A DNA stretch of 6,006 nucleotides. Origin: Candidatus Sphingobacterium stercoripullorum (GTDB lineage Bacteria > Bacteroidota > Bacteroidia > Sphingobacteriales > Sphingobacteriaceae). Positions 1 through 5,143 of the stretch are shown here, in pieces (position 1 is the stretch's first letter; each line of letters begins with the position of its first letter). The stretch is taken from assembly GCA_019114715.1 (NCBI GenBank), contig DXEZ01000017.1:1-6006 (forward strand), given 5' to 3'. The position numbers were made by a program, and so were the translations under genes. Below the pieces are notes generated by a model. The model worked only from the letters and a program-made list of their open reading frames with translations, did no database searches and was not told where the DNA came from.

Positions 1-566
1 GTTGGCAGTATGGCTTTCGAGTAAAACCCGTAAAGCTGCTTGATGGGGAAGTTCTTGGGGTTGGAAAATTCTAAAATTACCGCTTTTCCGCCCGGTCTTA
101 GCACTTTATGGATCCCTGCAAGCCCAGCCGAAAGGTTCTCGAAGTTCCTCACGCCAAATGCAACTGTTACGGCATCAAAGGTGTCTTGTTGGAAGGGGAG
201 GTGTTCGGAGTCTCCAAGTTGCACCTCGAAGCGATCTTGAAGATTTCTCTTCTCTATTTTTTCCTGGGCAACTTCCAGCATGCCGCTGGAAATATCTACG
301 CCAATGATCTTCTTTGGATCGAGCCTCTTTAACGCTTCAAAGGCAAAGTCACCCGTCCCGGTTGCTACGTCTAGCATCAGCTGTGGCTGAAGTTCCTTTA
401 AAGAAGCTATTGCTTTTTTTCGCCAAATGATATCTATTCCAAAAGATAAAAAATGATTTAAAAAATCATAGGTCGGCGAGATGTTATCAAACATGCTGGC
501 AACCTGAGTCTTCTTATCCTCCGAACGCTCTTTATAGGGCTTTATGGTATTTGTCTGTTCTGCCAT
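1..566 (-). CDS. ubiE: Demethylmenaquinone methyltransferase UbiE/MenG, C-terminus off the left edge
   Basis: This is a class I SAM-dependent C-methyltransferase that methylates demethylmenaquinone to menaquinone, and in ubiquinone makers also a benzoquinol intermediate. Bacteroidota generally use menaquinone, so the MenG reaction is the likely one. The reading frame begins at ATG 566-564 and runs open to the window edge, giving 188 codons of a family usually about 230-250 residues long. Visible signatures are YDFLNHFLSFGIDIIW at about residues 33-48 (UbiE signature 1, slightly diverged), SAM motif I DVATGTGDFA at 66-75, the acidic ribose-binding VDIS at 90-93, AFGVRNFENL at 136-145, and VLRPGGKAVILEFS at 155-168 (UbiE/COQ5 signature 2). 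The product should be cytosolic, acting at the membrane on its lipid substrate. The gene is divergent from dnaB. Family assignment is secure; only the last quarter is missing. Confidence 0.95.
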   Translation of the reverse strand, partial: MAEQTNTIKPYKERSEDKKTQVASMFDNISPTYDFLNHFLSFGIDIIWRKKAIASLKELQPQLMLDVATGTGDFAFEALKRLDPKKIIGVDISSGMLEVAQEKIEKRNLQDRFEVQLGDSEHLPFQQDTFDAVTVAFGVRNFENLSAGLAGIHKVLRPGGKAVILEFSNPKNFPIKQLYGFYSKAILP

Positions 567-570
567 AGTA

Positions 571-578
571 CAAAGATA
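571..578 (-). promoter_or_regulatory. Bacteroidota -7 element (TATCTTTG) for ubiE
   Basis: On the minus strand the octamer TATCTTTG matches the Bacteroidota sigma-A consensus TAnnTTTG exactly. It ends only four bases before the ubiE ATG at 566. In this phylum transcription starts several bases downstream of the element, so the transcript would begin at or within a base or two of the start codon and would be leaderless or nearly so. No TTG/TTTG -33 element is seen at the usual spacing. The consensus match and position are seen directly; promoter use is inferred. Confidence 0.6.
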
Positions 579-689
579 CCATTATTTAAATTTTTGTGGA
601 TGTAAAAAATTAGTATTTCCGAGGATAGGGGTGAAGTTTCAGTCTTGTGTAGGAAATTGCCTTAAAAGATGGAGCTTTCAATTAAAAGT

Positions 690-785
690 GATTTTAGTTG
701 TTAACATATTGGAAAGTTATAAACAATTTCGTAAATTGTTAATATGCAGTATATTCTGCTGGCAGGATTGTAGTTGTTAACAAAT
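690..785. repeat. 20-bp imperfect direct repeat (690-709 and 766-785) with TGTTAACA cores
   Basis: GATTTTAGTTGTTAACATAT at 690-709 recurs as GATTGTAGTTGTTAACAAAT at 766-785, with 18 of 20 positions identical and a centre-to-centre distance of 76 bp. Each copy contains the 8-bp palindrome TGTTAACA (699-706 and 775-782). A related TTGTTAATA lies between them at 736-744. The second copy is followed three bases later by a DnaA-box-like TGTGGAAAA. Repeats of this kind suggest binding sites for a dimeric or cooperative DNA-binding protein, but no protein can be named. The region is AT-rich, so part of the resemblance could be chance. Confidence 0.55.
722..740. repeat. Perfect inverted repeat AACAATTT-cgt-AAATTGTT
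   Basis: Arms of 8 bp (722-729 and 733-740) flank a 3-base loop. A second, outer pair, CATATT (705-710) with AATATG (741-746), could extend the structure with an internal bulge. It lies between the two copies of the direct repeat and is not followed by a T-run, so it does not look like a terminator. It may be an operator or a structural element. The stem is AT-rich and weak as RNA, so a role at the DNA level is more likely if it has any role. Confidence 0.5.
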
Positions 786-900
786 GGCTGTGGAAAACAT
801 GGTTTTCTTGGGGCTTGATAGATAAGGGGTTTGAAGATTACCTGGGAACCCTAAAAAATACAATGTGAAGAATTGAAAATGACATGACAAGTATTTTTTA

Positions 901-908
901 TAACTTTG
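901..908 (+). promoter_or_regulatory. Bacteroidota -7 element (TAACTTTG) for dnaB
   Basis: TAACTTTG matches TAnnTTTG exactly on the plus strand, 64 bases before the dnaB ATG at 973, which predicts a leader of roughly 55-60 nt. The nearest upstream TTG (873-875) leaves a 25-base spacer, longer than the usual range, so the -33 contact is weak or absent. A modest AAGGA (962-966) sits 6 bases before the start codon. Confidence 0.5.
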
Positions 909-972
909 TTATCCTTTAGAAGTAAACGGACTTTAATAGAAGAAAATAACACAATCAATACAAGGAATTTCA

Positions 973-2559
973 ATGAGTAATAGCGATTTTTCAGGGGCGG
1001 CAAACACGAATCGTACGCGTCAGAGTATCTCCAGCAAACGTGCTGGGTTAAGCAACATGATAAGTGGTCTTGGTAAACTCCCGCCTCAGGCAGTTGATGT
1101 AGAAGAAGCAGTTCTTGGTGCATTGATGTTGGAAAAAGACGCATTAAGTGAAGTTATTGATGTGCTTACCCCAGAAGCCTTTTATAAAGAAGCACACCAG
1201 CGTATTTTTGAGGCCATTTATAACCTGTTTCAGAAATCATCTCCCGTAGATATAGTTACGGTGACGGCTGAGCTTCGGACCATGGGTGCTTTGGAACTGG
1301 TAGGTGGTGCTTTTTACATTACTCAGCTGACCGATCGCGTAATTTCTGCAGCAAACATTGAATACCACGCTAGGATTATTTCTCAAAAATACATCCAAAG
1401 GGAGCTGATTCGTGTGTCCAGTGAAATCATCAATCAATCTTACGATGAGACTTCCGATGTGTTTGATTTATTAGACCATGCCGAGAAAAGTCTCTTTGAG
1501 ATTGCCCAGAGTAACTTAAGGAGAGACTCTAGAAAGATGGACGATATTGTGCGCGAGGCTATTTCTAACTTGGAAATGCTACGTGACCGTTCGGATGGTT
1601 TGACAGGTATTCCTTCTGGATTAACCGATCTAGATAGAATGACCTCAGGCTGGCAGCCTTCGGACTTAGTAATTATTGCTGCTAGGCCGGCGATGGGTAA
1701 AACGGCTTTTGTTCTATCTGTGGCGCGTAACGCTGCCGTAGACCACGAAAGACCGGTAGCTGTATTCTCCCTAGAGATGTCATCGGTACAATTGGTGAAT
1801 CGTTTGATCTCCGGTGAAACGGAAATCGAGCAGGAGAAGCTGCGTAAGGGAACCCTTGCAGACCACGAGTGGCAGCAGCTACACTCTCGAGTAGGCAGGC
1901 TTATTGAAGCACCTATTATTATTGACGATACCCCAGCTTTAAATATATTCGAGTTTCGTGCCAAGTGCCGACGTTTAAAGGCGCAGTACGATATTCAAAT
2001 GGTGGTGGTCGACTACCTGCAGTTGATGCATGGTAAAGCAGACGGCAAAAGCGGAAACAGGGAGCAGGAGATTGGTAGTATTTCTCGAGCTTTAAAGTCG
2101 GTTGCCAAAGAACTTAATATTCCCGTGCTGGCTTTATCCCAGTTGAGTAGGGCCGTAGAGTCTAGACCAGGGAATAGCAAGAGGCCAATGCTTTCTGACT
2201 TGAGGGAATCTGGATCAATCGAGCAGGATGCCGATATGGTGCTATTTTTATATAGGCCAGAGTATTACGGTATTGATGAGGACGATGAAGGTAGACCTAC
2301 AGCAGGTATTGGAGAGGTGATTATTGCTAAACACAGAAACGGTGAGACTGGTATCGTTCCCCTGAAGTTCGTTGGTAAGTTTGTGAAGTTTACAGACTTA
2401 GAAGAGAATTTCTTCGCTCAAGGTGGAGATGAACTGGGTGGCGGTATGGATAGCTTTCAAGGCTCCGCGCTTGGGCCTTCAGATTCTTTTGGAGGTGGTG
2501 GAGGTGGAATCACCATGCCTTCGCGCATGAACGATATGCCCGATGATTCTCCCTTTTAA
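973..2559 (+). CDS. dnaB: Replicative DNA helicase DnaB
   Basis: This is the hexameric 5'-3' helicase that opens the replication fork and works with primase. The 528-residue product is complete, slightly longer than proteobacterial DnaB (about 470) because of an N-terminal extension of about 35 residues and a glycine-rich tail. The N-terminal domain (about 36-150) carries LPPQAVDVEEAVLGALMLE; the linker is about 186-210. The RecA-like C-terminal domain has TGIPSGLTDLDRMTSGW (211-227), Walker A ARPAMGKT (237-244), FSLEM with the likely catalytic Glu268, Walker B MVVVDYLQL (343-351), SQLSRAVESR (389-398), the RPMLSDLRESGSIEQDADMV segment (404-423) and KHRNGETG (453-460), where the arginine finger is expected. 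No intein interrupts it. The tail has six consecutive glycines (507-512) and ends in NDMPDDSPF, resembling the SSB acidic tip. The start ATG is preceded by AAGGA at 6 bases. Confidence 0.98.
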   Translation: MSNSDFSGAANTNRTRQSISSKRAGLSNMISGLGKLPPQAVDVEEAVLGALMLEKDALSEVIDVLTPEAFYKEAHQRIFEAIYNLFQKSSPVDIVTVTAELRTMGALELVGGAFYITQLTDRVISAANIEYHARIISQKYIQRELIRVSSEIINQSYDETSDVFDLLDHAEKSLFEIAQSNLRRDSRKMDDIVREAISNLEMLRDRSDGLTGIPSGLTDLDRMTSGWQPSDLVIIAARPAMGKTAFVLSVARNAAVDHERPVAVFSLEMSSVQLVNRLISGETEIEQEKLRKGTLADHEWQQLHSRVGRLIEAPIIIDDTPALNIFEFRAKCRRLKAQYDIQMVVVDYLQLMHGKADGKSGNREQEIGSISRALKSVAKELNIPVLALSQLSRAVESRPGNSKRPMLSDLRESGSIEQDADMVLFLYRPEYYGIDEDDEGRPTAGIGEVIIAKHRNGETGIVPLKFVGKFVKFTDLEENFFAQGGDELGGGMDSFQGSALGPSDSFGGGGGGITMPSRMNDMPDDSPF

Positions 2560-2708
2560 TAGTTGAAGTTATTAGTTGTAATTTTTAGCCACTATTTTCT
2601 AGTTCCCCTAGGTCGCTATGTTATATTGCGGCTACCGCTTGTATGCTATTAGGTTGTGGCTTAGCAGTTGGTAGTGAGGCAGCCCTGAAGCTAGCAATTT
2701 GTAGGTAG

Positions 2709-2725
2709 GCCTAAAAGGCGTTTTT
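2709..2725 (+). terminator. Weak candidate terminator downstream of dnaB
   Basis: A 4-bp stem, GCCT-aaa-AGGC (2709-2719), is followed by G and then five T (2721-2725), about 150 bases after the dnaB stop. The stem is short for an intrinsic terminator, so this is only the best candidate in the 210-bp convergent spacer (2560-2769). A second small hairpin, CCACT-taa-AGTGG (2740-2752), lies 17 bases beyond the stop of the opposing lipoprotein gene but has no T-run on either strand. No strong bidirectional terminator is visible. Confidence 0.25.
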
Positions 2726-2769
2726 CAGATCCAGTTAGGCCACTTAAAGTGGATAGATTCTCACTATAG

Positions 2770-3267
2770 CTACTCGTACACCTCTATAGCATCTGCGATT
2801 TCCTTCATAGTGAACTTGCCCTTTATTTCTACAAATATATGTTCGCCACCATTAGATGAGATTCCGAGCATCAACTTAGTCACTCTATCTTTCTCTATCA
2901 ATCCATTAATAGAGACTCTATCGCCACCGCTTATGATACTAGCATATTCCTCCATTTTTTCTTTTTTCAAGAAGTTCCTAAAATCCTGGCGTACGCCCGC
3001 GCTGTTGTTAGCCTGGTTTAAAATCATGACTTTCACGCCTTTGATATTTTTAGATAGCGCATTGAGCGCTTTATCATTGCTCGCTTTGGCTTCCTTAGCG
3101 ATGAAGGACTTCACCATGAGCTGAGGAACATTCAGTGAAACTATCTCCGCATCGGCATCCAAAGAGGAGCTGGTTAAGAAACCCATGTTAGGCCCCTGTC
3201 TAATGAGGCAGGACTGCAATAAAAACAGTAGAGGCAGCCCGAGCAATAGTAGATTGAACTTTTTCAT
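2770..3267 (-). CDS. DUF4252 family lipoprotein
   Basis: The product is 165 residues with a lipoprotein signal: MKK followed by a leucine-rich core and lipobox LQSC at residues 17-20, so Cys20 would be lipidated. The residues after it (LIRQGPN) lack the acidic stretch reported as a surface-export signal in some Bacteroidota, which fits periplasm-facing anchoring. The body resembles DUF4252, a family largely confined to Bacteroidota with no established function: GVKVMILN (77-84), an FLKKEKMEEY segment (99-108), SGGDRVSI (113-120), and a closing VEIKGKFTMKEI (146-157). It is recognisably related to its upstream neighbour (for example LMLGISSNGGEHIFVEIKG here against LLLDISSDGDTIFMILEG there), suggesting an old duplication. 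Its ATG lies one base after the neighbour's TAA, with a good CAGGAG (3280-3275) 7 bases upstream, so translation is probably coupled. It is the last gene of the cluster. Confidence 0.88.
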   Translation of the reverse strand: MKKFNLLLLGLPLLFLLQSCLIRQGPNMGFLTSSSLDADAEIVSLNVPQLMVKSFIAKEAKASNDKALNALSKNIKGVKVMILNQANNSAGVRQDFRNFLKKEKMEEYASIISGGDRVSINGLIEKDRVTKLMLGISSNGGEHIFVEIKGKFTMKEIADAIEVYE

Positions 3268-3268
3268 A

Positions 3269-3742
3269 TTATTTCTCCTGAACTAATTGGTTTAAATCAT
3301 CGTAAGCAATTGCGCCTTCTAAAATCATAAAGATGGTGTCACCATCGGATGAAATGTCCAGAAGGAGGTTGCTTAGCACATTGTTATTAGTGTCTTCGGA
3401 TAAGAATCTAATCTTATTGCCTTCGCTATGGATGACCATTAACTCTTCATAGTGGATGCTCGAAAAAGCATTTTTTACTTCCCTTGAAATGCTCGGGTTG
3501 GAGTCGCCCTCTACGATGAGCATCTTTATGGAATTGATTTTACTCAGTAAGGGTTTAATCTGCTCCATGCTCTCATCGCCTAAGTTTAAATTGTTGAGCA
3601 TATTAAACATGGGCTTACCAATTTTAATAGAGGTTACACCTTTAGCCTCTTGATAGTTGTCAAATATTTTATTGAGCCTAGACACTTGGCCTTGCGCTAG
3701 AGTGGCTAGCGATAACATCACTGCGATTAATATTGTTCTCAT
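3269..3742 (-). CDS. Secreted DUF4252 family protein
   Basis: The product is 157 residues. It begins with a classical Sec signal peptide (MRTILIAVMLSLATLAQG, likely cut before Gln19, or before Gln17) and has no lipobox cysteine, so the mature protein should be soluble in the periplasm. The mature part fits DUF4252: LNKIFDNYQEAKGVTSIKIG (23-42), SIKMLIVEGD (71-80), a helical segment with YEELM (98-102), LLLDISSDGDTIFMILEGAI (126-145). No catalytic motif is visible and the family has no established function. It sits 10 bases downstream of the anti-sigma-like gene and one base upstream of a second, lipidated DUF4252 gene, so all are probably on one transcript. It is probably a paralogue of that lipoprotein. 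A role in sensing or responding to envelope conditions through the cluster's sigma factor is inference from position only. Confidence 0.87.
   Translation of the reverse strand: MRTILIAVMLSLATLAQGQVSRLNKIFDNYQEAKGVTSIKIGKPMFNMLNNLNLGDESMEQIKPLLSKINSIKMLIVEGDSNPSISREVKNAFSSIHYEELMVIHSEGNKIRFLSEDTNNNVLSNLLLDISSDGDTIFMILEGAIAYDDLNQLVQEK
3275..3280 (-). promoter_or_regulatory. Strong Shine-Dalgarno (CAGGAG) for the DUF4252 lipoprotein
   Basis: On the minus strand CAGGAG is followed by 7 bases and then the ATG at 3267-3265. It lies within the last codons of the upstream DUF4252 gene. Bacteroidota depend little on Shine-Dalgarno pairing and most other starts in this window lack one, so this site stands out. 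It supports the chosen start. Confidence 0.6.
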
Positions 3743-3752
3743 AGCTTCTTGT

Positions 3753-4382
3753 TTATAGTTTTATATTTAAATGTTTGATTTTCTCTACTGCTTGTTTGCC
3801 TTCTTTTAATTTAGAGGCAACCACATATAAAGAGGCTTTAATGATCTCTGTGGCCTCTTCATCGTATACGGGCTTCCCGTTTACTAGGACCATGGGCCGC
3901 TCATCAGGAGTCTCATCTTTTGGGGCTGCCTCTTTAGCCGGTTGATCTGCGCTATTTACTAGAGTCTCCTGCGCTTGCTTTAGCACATCGGGCGCAGCCT
4001 TTTCCTTTATGTCTACATCAAGCTCTGACCCCTCTTGCTGGCTATTACCAAGTGCCGTGTCTTTTTGCAAAGCGATAGTCTCTTCATTCCCGTTTTGCTG
4101 AGGTAAAGGAGCGTTAAAAAGCGCAAAGCCAATCAGGAGCATAGCTGCGGCGGTACCCGCATATTTCCAAAGTGGGATGGTCTTTCTTTTCGCTGGCGTT
4201 TGCTGAGGTTCATCCTCCGCTTTTGCTAAGAACTCATCAAAACTCCAGTCCATCTTCTCTGCCTTTGCCTCCTGGAGGCTTTCAAAGTAGCTGCCTTTAT
4301 CTTTAAGCTGGCGCTCCTCCTTTAAAGAGGACTCCCCTTGCCAGTATTTATCTTTTACTTCTTTCCAGTTGTCCTTTTTCAT
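3753..4382 (-). CDS. Putative anti-sigma factor, single-pass membrane protein
   Basis: The natural start is ATG 4382-4380, giving 209 residues; the frame also has TTG two codons upstream (4388), which I judge not to be the start. The N-terminal 64 residues are cytosolic and highly charged (WKEVKDKYWQGESSLKEERQ at 6-25), a pattern typical of proteins encoded after ECF sigma genes in Bacteroidota. K65-R66-K67 precede one hydrophobic segment (about 71-91, with GTAAAMLLIGFALF at 76-89), predicting N-in, C-out topology. The periplasmic part is low-complexity, Glu/Gln/Ala-rich (about 95-162), then a more ordered end, VLVNGKPVYDEEATEIIKAS (165-184) plus a Lys-rich helix. It has no HxxxCxxC zinc-binding anti-sigma motif, so binding to the sigma factor is inferred from architecture, the 35-bp overlap with the sigma gene and the cluster, not from a recognised domain. 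Confidence 0.8.
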   Translation of the reverse strand: MKKDNWKEVKDKYWQGESSLKEERQLKDKGSYFESLQEAKAEKMDWSFDEFLAKAEDEPQQTPAKRKTIPLWKYAGTAAAMLLIGFALFNAPLPQQNGNEETIALQKDTALGNSQQEGSELDVDIKEKAAPDVLKQAQETLVNSADQPAKEAAPKDETPDERPMVLVNGKPVYDEEATEIIKASLYVVASKLKEGKQAVEKIKHLNIKL

Positions 4383-4863
4383 AATCAAAAACTTTACTCA
4401 GTTGACCTTTAATTTTCTCTCTCGCGCGCATGAGGTTGACCCGAACGGCCGATTCCTTCATGCCCAGTACCTCCATAATCTCCCCGATTTCATATTCTTC
4501 TATATCCCTGAGGTGCATGATCATTTTTTGCTTATCGGGAAGTCTTTGCATCCAGCTCAGAACCAGTTCTCTAGTGAGCGCCGGGTATTGCGCTATGGTA
4601 TTTCGCTGGGGCAGGCTCTCTTTATAGTCCGTGGCCAGCCTGGTTCTTTTTAACATATTCAAGGCGTCATTACGTATGCAGCGCATCGCATAAGCCTCTT
4701 TGTTTTTAATTTTCTCTAGCTCTGTCTTTCCTTGCCACAATTTGAGCATCACCTCTTGTACTAAATCTGCCGCATTTTCCTCATCCCTAAGGATGCTTTT
4801 AGCAAATCGGTACATTTTGTCCCGGTGGATAAATACGGTATTTTGAAAAATATCTTTTGTCAT
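4348..4863 (-). CDS. ECF-type RNA polymerase sigma factor
   Basis: The product is 171 residues, the usual length for an ECF sigma factor, with only regions 2 and 4. Region 2 spans about 11-73: MYRFAKSILRDEENAADLVQ (17-36) then EVMLKLW (37-43), the core-binding part, and AYAMRCIRNDALNMLKR (57-73). After a linker, region 4 is at about 101-151, with LPDKQKMIMHLRDIEEY (108-124) and the helix-turn-helix EIGEIMEVLGMKESAVRVNL (125-144), RAREKI (146-151), which would contact the -35 element. It directs RNA polymerase to a dedicated promoter set, probably including its own operon. It is the first gene of the minus-strand cluster and its 3' end overlaps the anti-sigma-like gene by 35 bp in another frame. 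No added C-terminal sensing domain is present, so control should come from a partner protein. The specific ECF group is not decided here. Confidence 0.95.
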   Translation of the reverse strand: MTKDIFQNTVFIHRDKMYRFAKSILRDEENAADLVQEVMLKLWQGKTELEKIKNKEAYAMRCIRNDALNMLKRTRLATDYKESLPQRNTIAQYPALTRELVLSWMQRLPDKQKMIMHLRDIEEYEIGEIMEVLGMKESAVRVNLMRAREKIKGQLSKVFDYEKGQLERSKR

Positions 4864-4881
4864 TATGCTTACTCTAACTAT

Positions 4882-4910
4882 AAGACAACTCAGCGCGCAA
4901 ATTCATTACA
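4882..4910 (-). promoter_or_regulatory. Possible ECF-type promoter upstream of the sigma gene
   Basis: On the minus strand TGTAA (4910-4906) and TGTCTT (4887-4882) are separated by 18 bases, and the second lies 18 bases before the sigma ATG at 4863. TGTAA-like -35 and short T/C-rich -10 elements occur in ECF promoters, which would suit autoregulation. A diverged sigma-A -7 element, TGAATTTG (4905-4898), one mismatch from TAnnTTTG, overlaps the same stretch. Either could be used; both are weak and could be chance. Confidence 0.2.
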
Positions 4911-5143
4911 TAAAGATGGAAAATAAAAAGGAGCTTCTATTTACTTTTAAATATAGTGAGGCCTGTGAGTGCGCAAAAATGAGTTTTTATAGGGTAGGGA
5001 CCCATAGCGCTAGCTGATGGTATTGTTAAATAAGAGGAATTTACGGCTAAAAAATTTGCTAGTTTTCATTAATTCATATAAAGTGATAGGTATTTTGTAT
5101 TTTCGTAGCGAGAGAGAAATTTAGAATTAAATAAGTAGATACA

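Larger units (their letters stand above)
567..972. other. Gene-free divergent spacer between ubiE and dnaB
   Basis: This 406-bp AT-rich stretch holds no convincing gene. A short open frame crossing it on the plus strand (544-780) begins inside ubiE antisense and encodes a cysteine- and aromatic-rich sequence with no family resemblance. It does contain a -7 promoter element at each end (571-578 minus, 901-908 plus), an imperfect 20-bp direct repeat (690-709 and 766-785), a perfect 8-bp inverted repeat (722-740), and two DnaA-box-like nonamers in the same orientation: TGTGGATGT at 595-603 and TGTGGAAAA at 789-797. The about 100 bases from 798 to 900 show nothing I can name. No tRNA or known riboswitch fold was recognised. 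Confidence 0.6.

Noticed and set aside
40..332. Two plus-strand open frames opposite ubiE
   Set aside because: They are antisense shadows of a gene with clear methyltransferase motifs.
544..780. 78-codon plus-strand open frame across the ubiE-dnaB spacer
   Set aside because: It begins inside ubiE antisense, has no ribosome binding site, an odd Cys/Phe/Lys-rich composition and no family resemblance, and it covers the repeats.
851..1144. 97-codon minus-strand open frame crossing the dnaB start
   Set aside because: It overlaps the dnaB promoter element and N-terminus; its translation is low-complexity and not protein-like.
1440..1964. 174-codon minus-strand open frame
   Set aside because: It lies wholly within dnaB, whose frame encodes all helicase motifs; the antisense product is Ser/Arg/Ile-rich and resembles nothing.
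2628..2638. GCGG-cta-CCGC hairpin downstream of dnaB
   Set aside because: The stem is only 4 bp and is not followed by a T-run, so it is not convincing as a terminator and is within chance expectation.
4383..4388. TTG at 4388 as start of the anti-sigma-like gene
   Set aside because: An ATG two codons later gives the MKKDNWKEVKDKYWQG N-terminus typical of such proteins; the TTG only adds two residues and has no better ribosome binding site.
4369..4653. Plus-strand open frames opposite the sigma factor gene
   Set aside because: The minus-strand frame shows complete ECF regions 2 and 4; the opposite frames show no family features.
5005..5012. Palindrome TAGCGCTA in the sigma-helicase spacer
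   Set aside because: It is a single 8-bp palindrome with no second copy or flanking symmetry, which is expected by chance at this length.
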